From NCBI RefSeq assembly GCF_040703125.1, contig NZ_CP160035.1:3706001-3770000 (forward strand): a stretch of 64,000 bases of DNA, read 5' to 3'. Under the pieces are notes generated by a model. It was not told the origin of the DNA, made no database searches, and saw only the letters and a list, made by a program, of their open reading frames with translations. The stretch is from Flavobacterium ovatum (lineage in GTDB: Bacteria > Bacteroidota > Bacteroidia > Flavobacteriales > Flavobacteriaceae). This document shows positions 9,546-18,235 of the stretch, piece after piece (within the stretch, counting starts at the first letter, position 1; the number at the start of each line of letters is the position of its first letter). A program made the position numbers and the translations under genes.

Positions 9546-10694
9546 CTACAAACGTTCCCCATTTTTTTTCTGGAAAAGATCCAGTTGCGCTTTTTGACCT
9601 TCAGTTACTATTTTATTTTGTAGAAAATAATAAGACGAACGAGCCAATAAAAACTGTGCATGGTCTAATAATTTGACCGTGTTCTCAATGGCATTGGTGG
9701 AAAGTGGTTTTTGTTTGTCTAATATTCGAAACAGCAATTGCAACTCTTGAAAAGAATCAACAGCCGCTAATTGGTTGGTAGCCCATTCAAAATAAGGAAC
9801 CGAATCAGGTTTCACAAAATCAAGTAACGAACTCAAAAAAATCACTCGATAAGATTTGTCCGAGCTAACATATAGTTTCTTGATAGCATCAAAATAAACG
9901 TCCGAAGGGGCTTTTTCGATATAATCCATCAACAGCCTTGACAACGACGGAACATTGCCTATTTCTTGCAAAACCACCGAAACAGTTTTGGGGTCATAAG
10001 CCTTTCTGTTGATCAATTCATTAATGATAAAACGACGGTACTTTTCATTTTCCTGACGCAAGGATTGCACCAAGGTTTCGGTTGCTAGTTCTTTGGCGGT
10101 TTGTTTTCTTATTACCTCAAAAATCTCACCATTGGCCCAATGCCAAAGCGTGCAACTCGTCCAGGCTGCTCCTTTGACAATCGAATTTTCATCAATGCCA
10201 GAAGTTGCTCCTGTGGCGCCATCAAGTTCAATTAATCCTTCGCTTCCGTGAGCAGCAAGATGCCTTTGGTTTTGATAATATTCTTTCAAACCGGAATCTC
10301 TATCCGCCAATATTTTGTCTAGCTTTTTATAGTCGGCTTCAGTAAACGAAATTCCATCTGTCTTTTCTAATACAATGCCTTTGGCCATTTCATACCGATT
10401 GTAGAATCCTAATTTGTCCCAAAACAAGCGTACTTGCACTATTTTGCATTTATGATCCAAACAAATCACCGATTCGACATCCATATAATACTGAAACGCC
10501 AAACCGTTTGCATCTTGCAATTCAATCAATTTGCCTTTTTGTTTTTCGGTAAAACTCAGTCCTTCGTGAATAATCGCAATATCGTGTACGATTTCCTTAG
10601 TGATAGGCGTTTGCGCACGCAAAGCCACTCCTAGTAAAACAAAAAGGAATATAAAAAATGATTTACAAGAAGTATAACTGTTAGTTTGAAACAT
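9546..10694 (-). CDS. secreted protein with ApbE flavinylation motif (putative covalent FMN protein)
   Basis: 382 residues with a signal peptide (hydrophobic 12-25, cleavage near ALRAQ). Residues 158-164 read DGATGAT, a match to the Dxx[S/T]GAT motif that ApbE flavin transferases modify, making Thr164 the predicted FMN-threonine. The next segment (AAWTSCTLWHWANGE) has a Cys-Thr-Leu-Trp-His cluster; I recall related TLWH segments beside such motifs but cannot name the family. The C-terminal half is helical and repeat-like (possible HEAT-type). The adjacent upstream gene encodes ApbE, 90 bases away, same strand, which strongly supports the reading. No electron-transfer partner (Nqr, Rnf, fumarate-reductase-like) is visible apart from the Tat flavoprotein next door. 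Function unknown; extracytoplasmic redox role inferred. Confidence 0.7.
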   Translation of the reverse strand: MFQTNSYTSCKSFFIFLFVLLGVALRAQTPITKEIVHDIAIIHEGLSFTEKQKGKLIELQDANGLAFQYYMDVESVICLDHKCKIVQVRLFWDKLGFYNRYEMAKGIVLEKTDGISFTEADYKKLDKILADRDSGLKEYYQNQRHLAAHGSEGLIELDGATGATSGIDENSIVKGAAWTSCTLWHWANGEIFEVIRKQTAKELATETLVQSLRQENEKYRRFIINELINRKAYDPKTVSVVLQEIGNVPSLSRLLMDYIEKAPSDVYFDAIKKLYVSSDKSYRVIFLSSLLDFVKPDSVPYFEWATNQLAAVDSFQELQLLFRILDKQKPLSTNAIENTVKLLDHAQFLLARSSYYFLQNKIVTEGQKAQLDLFQKKNGERL

Positions 10695-10784
10695 ATTTAA
10701 AAGGGTATTGCGAATGATTTTTTAAAATTAGAATAGAAATTTGCTGTCTTTGTCTGTACTCATATATAAAATGTCTCTTTCTAT

Positions 10785-11795
10785 TCAATATTCATTTTTA
10801 TCTATAAAAGAATAAAAACCTGTTGTAGCTGTATCTTTCACCACGCCATTTTCATCTTTGTAAATAAAATAAGACTCTAACTTCTTTCTTTTCGAAACAA
10901 ATTGAAACGCTTTTTTCAATCCCATTGCCATTAGCGCATTGTCATAACCATCGGCCGTAATAGCATCTGGGGCAAAAACGGTCACACTTATCAAATCATT
11001 CTGAATAGGATAACCTGTTTTTGGATTCATTAAGTGAGCGATTTTTTTTCCTTTGTTTTCATAGAATTTCTGATAATTCCCAGAGGTCGTAATCGCACCT
11101 TCTGGAATGCTAACTATTTTTTGATAGGATTTTGGCAAATGCTCGTGATTTGTTGGCGATTCAATTCCGATTTTCATTAACTCGCCACTGGGTTGTCGTT
11201 TACCTTTTATTCGAATCTCACCACCTATTTCGACCAAATAATTTACTATTTTCTTTTGTTCCAAAAAATCAGCGACCACATCTACAGAATAACCTTGCGC
11301 AATACCGTTGACATCAATTCTTATTTTCAGGTTTTTCTTCCAAAGTGAATTGCCTTTTATTTTCAAAAGATTAGTGCCTATGTTTTGCTGCACTTCTTTT
11401 ATCAATTCCACATTTGGCTCTGTTGGAACAATTCCTTTTTTTCCAAAACCCCAAGCTTCCATTAATGGCAAAACGGTAATATCAAACAATCCATCGGTAT
11501 CCTGATAAATTTCCTGAGAACGCTGGATTACATTTTTAAAATGCGAATCCATAAGTACGCAATCATTCGAATTATTGAATTGACTGATCAAAGATTGCTG
11601 ATCATAAATCGACAATGAGGCATCTATTCGATTAAAAATACTATCCAATTGACTTTCATTCACGCTACTTTCCTGCGCATAGTAGGTAACAGAATAGGTC
11701 GTGCCTTGCGTAAACCCATTAATCTGGTATTTGTTCCAGACTACTTGCGAGCTTGGAGGAAACAAAAGAGCGATTATGAGGTTTATAAAAATCAT
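10785..11795 (-). CDS. apbE: FAD:protein FMN transferase (ApbE family)
   Basis: 336 residues with a short N-terminal hydrophobic segment consistent with export or membrane anchoring. ApbE-like motifs: a central VEIGGEIRIKG, TSGNYQKFY, HLMNPKTGYP, and the C-terminal Mg-binding Asp-Ala-x-Thr-Ala-Asp segment followed by NALMAMG. The family transfers FMN from FAD to Thr in exported flavoproteins. The neighbouring 382-residue secreted protein carries a textbook target motif and is the obvious substrate. Canonical flavobacterial apbE genes usually sit near nqr; here the gene is inside a polysaccharide locus, which suggests a dedicated copy. Probably co-transcribed with the downstream target gene. 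Confidence 0.88.
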   Translation of the reverse strand: MIFINLIIALLFPPSSQVVWNKYQINGFTQGTTYSVTYYAQESSVNESQLDSIFNRIDASLSIYDQQSLISQFNNSNDCVLMDSHFKNVIQRSQEIYQDTDGLFDITVLPLMEAWGFGKKGIVPTEPNVELIKEVQQNIGTNLLKIKGNSLWKKNLKIRIDVNGIAQGYSVDVVADFLEQKKIVNYLVEIGGEIRIKGKRQPSGELMKIGIESPTNHEHLPKSYQKIVSIPEGAITTSGNYQKFYENKGKKIAHLMNPKTGYPIQNDLISVTVFAPDAITADGYDNALMAMGLKKAFQFVSKRKKLESYFIYKDENGVVKDTATTGFYSFIDKNEY

Positions 11796-11940
11796 GTTTT
11801 AAAATTATGGATTCTTTATATAAGACTTTGCATTCTAATAAAAGTTTAAGATGAAGACTAACTGCAAACACAGATTTCACAAATTATAGAAATCGCAGCA
11901 ATTTTCACAGCAATATAAATCAATGCTCTAAATAATTTTT

Positions 11941-12083
11941 GGCACACGTCAGTTCGAGTGCTTTTTCATCCAAATGCGATAGCTTTTGGATAAAAAAGTG
12001 TATCGAGAACTTTTGCGGAAACAAGACGCCTTCTCGATACATTTTTATTCCGTTTCACTACATAAAAACACTCGAACTGACGG
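11941..12083. repeat. dispersed repeat B, intact palindromic copy
   Basis: Bounded by a perfect 14-bp inverted repeat: CGTCAGTTCGAGTG at 11947-11960 and its complement at 12069-12082. The interior carries CAAATGCGATAGCTTTTGG, ATCGAGAACTTTTG and CTTCTCGATACATTTTTATT blocks that recur at 17687-17830. It has the form of a small non-coding palindromic element; no transposase. It fills most of the 398-base gap between apbE and the FAD oxidoreductase. Confidence 0.8.
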
Positions 12084-12193
12084 ATTCGAGAATAAACGCT
12101 GCTCACATTCCAATCCATGTGTACTCTGAAAGTGAAACGCCTTTTTTATGCGCAAAGTAAGATCTATGAATCTATGTGTTTCAAAAAAACATC

Positions 12194-14134
12194 CTAAGCA
12201 TAGCAACGAACTTCAAACAGCTTCACCGTTTTCTTTCCATAGGTTTCTTTCAGTTTTAATCGAATAGCCGTTGTTTTAACGCTATCAAATTTGAACTTAA
12301 TCAATCGCCTTTTATTATTATCTAATGTTCCCAATTTAATCCAAGAACCGTTTACTCTTGCTTCCAAATCGGCTGCTTTCAACATTTCTTCTGGAACTGT
12401 ATTGGTGTAAATTTTATCATGACGCTGGTCTTTTCGCATCATAATATTTCGTTTCACATTGGTATCGCACTTAATTTCAACTGTGGATAAATCAATTGGA
12501 TTTTCCCATTCCATTTGCAGCTCGGCATTGAGTCCGTCTGATTCCCAATGATGAATTTTGTTATTGATATCACGAGACCAACCATTATTCAACAATTTGG
12601 CATCACCTGAAAGTGTTGAAGAAGCAAATATTAAACTTGCTTTTTTGGCCAAATCTAGTGCGTCATTTGCAGGACGCATCGGAATAAAAGCATCGTCTCG
12701 CAACAATTGCTCTTGTAATTCATTTATAAACTTATTCGAAATATCTCGTGGACTTACGTTTTTCTGTACACAAATAGTAGCAGCTGTTCCCACCGCTTGT
12801 CCCATCAAAGCGCAAGTTGCCATAATGCGTGAGGACGAAAGTGCAATATGCGTTTGACTCACGTTACGACCTGCAAATAGTAGATTATCAATATTTTTTG
12901 AATATAAAGAACGAAACGGAACTTCATAAATTTCTGTAAAATCTTCGTGAAAATAACTTGGCGGCTCCGATGGATTTTCGATTCCACCCGGATTGTGTTC
13001 GTCTAATGACCAACCTCCAAAAGCGATGGCATCTTCAAAATGTTTGTGCCCTGTCATATCTGTTTCAGACAAAATATGATCACCTATAAAACGACGAGAT
13101 TCTCTACGACCCGGCAACGTTCCTACCCAATCCAATGCGTAGTTTATAGACTCCGGATGATTACCAGAATTTTTTATGTAATCCCAAACACCGTGTAAAT
13201 AGCCCATTAATTTATGGCGATTGATTTCTTGGTCAGCAATAATATCGTGCTCGCTTCCTACTTCTACCCACCAAATGCCTTCATCAAACCCTTTGATGTA
13301 TCTTTTTTTATGAGCAATTTCGGCTTTGTACCGAATGGCGTAAGAAGGTGGAGAATAAGGCATAGGTTTTCCCATATCTTTGGACGACATCAATATCGAA
13401 GCTCCCATTTGCCAACCATCGGCTACTTTTGGCGCATATTTTTCACCAAATTCAGACGATGCTTCACGACCAGTACGGTATTCTGCTCCTGCAGTTGCTG
13501 CCAATAAACCATCACCAGAACAATCAATAAAAATTGGAGCTTTAATAGTAATCTCCGTTTCGGTATTGGATTGCCAGCAACGGGCACTTTTTATCTTATT
13601 TCCAGACATTTTTGCTTCTACCGCTTGGGTGTTCAGCATTAATTCTAAATTGGGTTCTCGTACCACAAAATCATACATCACATGATCAAAAACAGGAAAC
13701 GAAGCTTGCGGATTATCAAAGCGGTTGAGCAATAATAATTCTTCTATAATTCCGGTTTCACGTTCTGGCAAGCCACCCTTTAGATGGTTTACACCGTTCA
13801 AATGCACTCGGATTTCACTAGAAGCATTACCTCCCAAAACCGAACGGTCTTGCACTAATACTGTTTTGGCTCCATTACGAGCTGCAGCAACTGCGGCACA
13901 AATACCAGCAGCACCACCGCCAAGAACAACCACATCAAATTCTTTGGTTATTTTGCGTTGGGGTTTTATTTTTTTTCCACTCCCTACGTCTAGCCAATTG
14001 TCTTTTTTTCTATCGCCTAAATCATCTACTTGCAAGGGGCTTTCTGTTGGAGTTGCACTAACTCCTAGCGGAATTAATGCCGCAGCCGCAATAGCACCTT
14101 GTGTTCCTTTGGTTAAAAAATCTCTTCTTTTCAT
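12194..14134 (-). CDS. Tat-exported FAD-dependent oxidoreductase with C-terminal accessory domain
   Basis: 646 residues. The N-terminus has a twin-arginine motif (RRDFL, Arg3-Arg4) before a hydrophobic Ala-rich stretch ending near GVSA, so it should be folded with its cofactor and exported by Tat. A Rossmann FAD site follows: VVVLGGGAAG with Gly72-Gly73-Gly74 and Gly77, of the FAD_oxidored (PF12831-like) type. The last ~130 residues look like a beta-sandwich, galactose-binding-like module. Members occur in polysaccharide loci but the substrate is not known. Neighbours are a sulfatase 18 bases downstream-to-upstream on the same strand and the ApbE/flavinylated pair on the other side, so oxidation of a sugar with electrons passed to the FMN protein is conceivable; that is inference only. 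Confidence 0.8.
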   Translation of the reverse strand: MKRRDFLTKGTQGAIAAAALIPLGVSATPTESPLQVDDLGDRKKDNWLDVGSGKKIKPQRKITKEFDVVVLGGGAAGICAAVAAARNGAKTVLVQDRSVLGGNASSEIRVHLNGVNHLKGGLPERETGIIEELLLLNRFDNPQASFPVFDHVMYDFVVREPNLELMLNTQAVEAKMSGNKIKSARCWQSNTETEITIKAPIFIDCSGDGLLAATAGAEYRTGREASSEFGEKYAPKVADGWQMGASILMSSKDMGKPMPYSPPSYAIRYKAEIAHKKRYIKGFDEGIWWVEVGSEHDIIADQEINRHKLMGYLHGVWDYIKNSGNHPESINYALDWVGTLPGRRESRRFIGDHILSETDMTGHKHFEDAIAFGGWSLDEHNPGGIENPSEPPSYFHEDFTEIYEVPFRSLYSKNIDNLLFAGRNVSQTHIALSSSRIMATCALMGQAVGTAATICVQKNVSPRDISNKFINELQEQLLRDDAFIPMRPANDALDLAKKASLIFASSTLSGDAKLLNNGWSRDINNKIHHWESDGLNAELQMEWENPIDLSTVEIKCDTNVKRNIMMRKDQRHDKIYTNTVPEEMLKAADLEARVNGSWIKLGTLDNNKRRLIKFKFDSVKTTAIRLKLKETYGKKTVKLFEVRCYA

Positions 14135-14152
14135 AATCGTAGTTTGGTTAAT

Positions 14153-15754
14153 TTATTTTGCTTGGTTTCCTTTCCAACCTTTTTCAAATTGTTTCAAAAG
14201 TTGGTTTACTTCTTTAGGATTTGCAGTAGCAATGTTGACTGTTTCTGTTGGATCTTTTTTATGATCGTACAATTCTACATACAAGGGTTTTTCTTTGGGA
14301 TGTTTCGTGTCTTTCCAAACAATTAGTCTGTACCGTTGGGTTCTCATGGTATATCCCATTAAGTCATTTTCGAATAATTCTCTATTCCATTTTTCCTTTT
14401 GCTGGTCTATTATTCTTTGCTCCACTTTCTCGATCAAAGGTTCAAAAAAAGTTTGTCGCATTCCGTCACGCAAAGGATAAGCTCCCCATTCGCGCAAAGC
14501 GGGATCCGGAAACTGACTAAAAGCAGCCGCTTTCCATTTTTTATTCGGTTGTTTCAACAAGGGAACAAAACTTTGTCCTTCTACGTGTTTTGGTGTTTCA
14601 ATTCCGGCCAATTCACATAAAGTAGGATACATATCTACCAATTCAACCAAAGCTTCGGAGGTTTTCCCTCTACTTCCTTTCGGCATATCGGGTGTCCAAA
14701 TCATAAGTGGTACTCTAGTGGCAATTTCATAATCGGTTGCTTTTCCCCAAATACCCATTTCGCCCAAATGCCAACCGTGGTCACTCCACACAATAATAAT
14801 GGTGTTGTCACGAACACCTGCATCCTCCAATGCACCAATCATTTTTCCGATTTGCGCATCTACATAACTCACACAGGCTAGGTAAGCATGTTTTAATTTG
14901 ATAGCTTGTTCCGGACTTATATCCCCTTCTTTCGGAATATCATAACGGGTTCGCAATTCAAAAGAAGCATGCAATCCCATCGCAGCACCATCTTTTGGTC
15001 CGTTAACTTGTGTACTCAGATGAATGTTTTTTTCATCATACAAATCCCAGTATTTCTTAGGAGCAGTCCAGTTCAAATGCGGTTTATGAAATCCCAAACC
15101 TAAAAAGAAAGGTTTGTCTTTGTTCTTAACTAGCTCTTTTAACTGTCCAATAGCTAGATTGGTATTAAATCCATCTCCATAACCATCATCTGGAACATCC
15201 GCAAACTCATAAGCAGGACCACTACCCAAACCTAATTTCGCTTGGGCGCCATACTTTTCAGTCATATCCTTAAGATTTTTTTTCGACAACGCTATGTTTT
15301 CAGCCAACTGATAACCACCTGGTCCTCTTTCTTTGCTTGGAGGAATACTCCACGATAGCTGATCGTCTAGATCGCCGTGATGAAATATTTTACCAAAATA
15401 AACAGTTTCGTATCCATTGTTCTTAAATTGCTGTGGAAGCGTAATCACATCGGCATTCGCTTCCCTGAATTTGATATAATTATGAAAAACACCACTTGTT
15501 TCAGGTCGATAACCTGTTAATAAACTAGCCCGTGAAGGTCCACAAATGGCTTGCTGACAATAGGCTTTATTAAACAACAAACCTTGAGTTGCCAAATGAT
15601 CTAAATTTGGACTAATAGCCTCATCAGAACCATAGCAACCTAGTTCTGGTCGGAGGTCGTCTATACCTATAAATAAAATGTTTGGTTTTTGTTGTGCCTT
15701 TATCGTAATCGAAAAGCAACATGAAAAAGTAAAAAGTAAAACAGCTAATTTCAT
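14153..15754 (-). CDS. secreted sulfatase, S1_7-like (iduronate-sulfatase-like)
   Basis: 533 residues, signal peptide to about residue 20. Metal-binding Asp32-Asp33 in GIDDLRPELGCYG and the modifiable Cys71 in C-G-P-S-R-ASLLTG; a later WSDHGWHLGE motif. The DDLRPELGCYG block is typical of the iduronate-2-sulfatase-like group (S1_7), a subfamily with carrageenan sulfatases. It transcribes into the FAD oxidoreductase gene with an 18-base gap, so these form one unit. The promoter should lie in the 172-base divergent gap with the TPR/LuxR-type regulator, which makes that regulator a candidate for control. Confidence 0.9.
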   Translation of the reverse strand: MKLAVLLFTFSCCFSITIKAQQKPNILFIGIDDLRPELGCYGSDEAISPNLDHLATQGLLFNKAYCQQAICGPSRASLLTGYRPETSGVFHNYIKFREANADVITLPQQFKNNGYETVYFGKIFHHGDLDDQLSWSIPPSKERGPGGYQLAENIALSKKNLKDMTEKYGAQAKLGLGSGPAYEFADVPDDGYGDGFNTNLAIGQLKELVKNKDKPFFLGLGFHKPHLNWTAPKKYWDLYDEKNIHLSTQVNGPKDGAAMGLHASFELRTRYDIPKEGDISPEQAIKLKHAYLACVSYVDAQIGKMIGALEDAGVRDNTIIIVWSDHGWHLGEMGIWGKATDYEIATRVPLMIWTPDMPKGSRGKTSEALVELVDMYPTLCELAGIETPKHVEGQSFVPLLKQPNKKWKAAAFSQFPDPALREWGAYPLRDGMRQTFFEPLIEKVEQRIIDQQKEKWNRELFENDLMGYTMRTQRYRLIVWKDTKHPKEKPLYVELYDHKKDPTETVNIATANPKEVNQLLKQFEKGWKGNQAK

Positions 15755-15926
15755 TTAGGTTATAATTAAAAATGGTTGTTAATGCATTACAAAACTACAC
15801 ACAACCATACCATTTTCATAAAAAAAATGGCTTACAAAAACTTAACATCAAGCAATTTTAAGCTAAAAAAATATTAACTTATGACTTATTTTGTAATTTC
15901 GCCAAACAACCAACAAAACCTTATTT

Positions 15927-17543
15927 ATGAAGACCTTAAGTAGTATTAAAAACCAATACATCTATCTTTATATTACATTACTTACCATTTTCAATAACCT
16001 TACATGGGTAAATGCACAACAATTTAAAAGCTATACTGCAGAAGGATTAATTAGCTATCAATCGAATCCCAAAAATGCGATTGATTTACTAAAAAAGAAA
16101 CATAAAGAAGCACTTATAAAGAAAGATACCAGCCTTATCATTAAAACTTTAATTTCATTAAGTGCTGCGGATCGAGCAGGTTTAGCCTACAGAGATTCTT
16201 TTGTCAATTCTGGAGAAGCATTGTTTATTGCTCAGGAATTCAAAAACCCTTTATTGATTGCCAAAGCGCATGAAGAGTTTGGTACCCTTCATTTTCTGTT
16301 CAAACAAGATGAAGAAGCTGGAGAACATTTTAAGAAAGCACATGACTATTATTCAAAAGTTAATGTGAAAGATTCGGCTAGTCATGTTCAATTGTATCGT
16401 TCTCATTACAATTTGGCGATGTATTATCAGCGAATAAAAAATGTATCGGAACTAAAAAAACAAATTGCAATTTGTGAATCACTAGCTAAGAAATTTAAAA
16501 TTGATCCGATTTATAAATTGTACTTGGATGAAAAAGTAGTTTCCGAATTGGAATTTAATTCGCAATTTAAAGAAGCTTTGGACTTACTTGTGAACCTCTG
16601 CAACCGTATGGACGCTTTGAAAGCCAACGGACAACTAGGCGTTACAGACAATAGCTTTTTTATGATTTTGTATTGTAGAACGGCTATTAATTATGAGCGA
16701 CAAAACAATCATTCAGCAGCTAAGAACTATTTCGAAAAAGCCCTCCAAATAAAAGATAGCAATGGTGAGAACACCTTTTACCGTTCTTTTATCTTTTTAC
16801 GTTATGCTGATTTGTTATCTAAAATGAACGATTATAAAAATGCTTACCTCAATTTGCAAGAATCTAAATTGATAAACGATACTTATCTGAACCCTAGAAA
16901 TGAAGATACTCAAGGTTTTTTGACTATTAAAAACAGGTATAAAGATCAGTTGCAAAACAAAAATAACCAACTTCGAGATCAAAATTTAAAAATAGAAAAA
17001 CAGAATCAAGCTTTGTTTCGTTTCCGATTTTTCTTTTTTGGAATTATTCTAGTTGCTATCATCTTAGGATTGATTTTTCGTAGCAAATTGAGAACTATAA
17101 AACATCAAAAAGAGGAGCAAATCACCAAAAAACAAATCGAACTTAAAAATAAGGAACTGACTGCCAATATGCTTCAATTAATCGAAAAGGAAGAAATCAT
17201 TCAGACCTTGAAATCCCATCTTGAAAATGCAACTACTGACAACAATACCAAAAAAGTGATTCAGCAACTCGAAAAAAATTCGGTTAGTTTATGGGATTCT
17301 TTCAACAATCAGTTTATGGAACTGAACGAGCATTTCTACGATAGACTTCAAGAACAATCACCTGATTTAAGCGCTGCAGACTTAAAAGTATGTGCTTTGA
17401 TCAAGCTGAACTTTTCGGGCAAAGAAATGGCTCATTTATTAGGGATTTCGCTAGGGAGCGTACATGTTGCTCGCCATAGATTGCGCAAAAAGATGAACTT
17501 GGAGCGGGATATTAATTTGACCAATTTTATTAATTCCATTTAG
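15927..17543 (+). CDS. membrane TPR protein with LuxR-type HTH (transcriptional regulator)
   Basis: 538 residues: signal peptide (1-31), a long helical TPR-like region (about 40-340), a short coiled coil, one transmembrane helix (about 366-386, RFRFFFFGIILVAIILGL), a cytoplasmic coiled coil and a C-terminal LuxR/GerE-like helix-turn-helix (LSAADLKVCALIKLNFSGKE...). This is a common Bacteroidetes design in which periplasmic TPRs sense a ligand and the cytoplasmic HTH controls transcription. It is the only plus-strand gene in the polysaccharide region and faces away from the sulfatase/FAD/ApbE/GH110 module, which lacks the 65-bp regulon promoter, so it may control that module. Ligand unknown. 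Confidence 0.85.
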   Translation: MKTLSSIKNQYIYLYITLLTIFNNLTWVNAQQFKSYTAEGLISYQSNPKNAIDLLKKKHKEALIKKDTSLIIKTLISLSAADRAGLAYRDSFVNSGEALFIAQEFKNPLLIAKAHEEFGTLHFLFKQDEEAGEHFKKAHDYYSKVNVKDSASHVQLYRSHYNLAMYYQRIKNVSELKKQIAICESLAKKFKIDPIYKLYLDEKVVSELEFNSQFKEALDLLVNLCNRMDALKANGQLGVTDNSFFMILYCRTAINYERQNNHSAAKNYFEKALQIKDSNGENTFYRSFIFLRYADLLSKMNDYKNAYLNLQESKLINDTYLNPRNEDTQGFLTIKNRYKDQLQNKNNQLRDQNLKIEKQNQALFRFRFFFFGIILVAIILGLIFRSKLRTIKHQKEEQITKKQIELKNKELTANMLQLIEKEEIIQTLKSHLENATTDNNTKKVIQQLEKNSVSLWDSFNNQFMELNEHFYDRLQEQSPDLSAADLKVCALIKLNFSGKEMAHLLGISLGSVHVARHRLRKKMNLERDINLTNFINSI

Positions 17544-17548
17544 AACTT

Positions 17549-17577
17549 TTCACCGCAAAGACGCTAAGGCGCAAGGT
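17549..17577. repeat. short repeat-like segment (CACCGCAAAGACGC type)
   Basis: TTCACCGCAAAGACGCTAAGGCG directly after a gene stop; I recall near-identical strings as scattered intergenic repeats in Flavobacterium and other genomes. Only one copy in this window. Confidence 0.35.
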
Positions 17578-17686
17578 TTTAAAATAGTAAGTTTCCTAGC
17601 AGGCTTTTTGGAACACGGATTAGAGAAATTGTAGGGATTTTAATCCAAATAAAATTTACTATTAAAACTATACTCAAAACACTTTT

Positions 17687-17830
17687 TGGCACACGTCAGT
17701 TCTAGTGGTTTTGTCTTCAAATGCGATAGCTTTTGGAGATAAAAGTAGATCGAGAACTTTAGCTGAAATAATACGACTTCTCGATACATTTTTATTCCGT
17801 TTCACTACATAAAAAGACTACCATTGACTT
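17687..17830. repeat. dispersed repeat B, degenerate copy
   Basis: Shares GGCACACGTCAGTTC, CAAATGCGATAGCTTTTGG, ATCGAGAACTTT, CTTCTCGATACATTTTTATT and CCGTTTCACTACATAAAAA with 11941-12083 in the same order. The left arm is nearly intact but the right inverted-repeat arm has decayed. It lies in the 692-base gap between the TPR regulator and GH127, which also holds repeat A copy 3 and the GH127 terminator and no gene. Confidence 0.8.
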
Positions 17831-18037
17831 TTTACATTAAATAATTAATTTACAAATACTTAAAAAAACACACCCATAACCCCTCTCAAGAAGGGAACTA
17901 AAAGTATAAACATATAAATAACTTCATTTTATATTACGTTTTTTGAAAAAAAATCATACCTCAAAGTGACGAACTCGTTATTCATAATTTCAATTTATAA
18001 GCTAATCTTTAGTTCCTTTGAATGTGGTACACTATTT

Positions 18038-18154
18038 TTTTGCGTGAGGGATAGAAATGGAAAGCCCGCAAACAAGTGTAGCGATAGCGGAACTTGTTGA
18101 GGACTTGTAATGTATAGCCCGACCCGTAGTTTTTACGGAGGGTCACGCCCAAAA
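18038..18154 (-). repeat. dispersed intergenic repeat A, copy 3 (inverted)
   Basis: Reverse complement of the repeat A layout: TTTGCGTGAGGGA at the left and GGGTCACGCCCAAAAT at the right, with GCCCGAC and a CGATAGCGG variant inside. Located between the TPR regulator and the GH127 terminator. Confidence 0.75.
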
Positions 18155-18170
18155 TAGTATAAGGATATGC

Positions 18171-18208
18171 AAAAAAAAACGTTGACAGTATTGCTACTAT
18201 CAACGTTT
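18171..18208 (-). terminator. hairpin terminator after GH127
   Basis: 13-bp stem with one mismatch (18178-18190 with 18195-18207), TTGC loop, and a run of T on the minus strand. It ends the dauB-dauA-permease-GH127 unit. Confidence 0.9.
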
Positions 18209-18235
18209 TAAAAGTTAAACCAACTTTAAAAAATC

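Noticed and set aside
13725..14264. 179-residue plus-strand frame opposite the FAD oxidoreductase
   Set aside because: Lies antisense to a gene with clear motifs; composition is that of a complementary-strand shadow.
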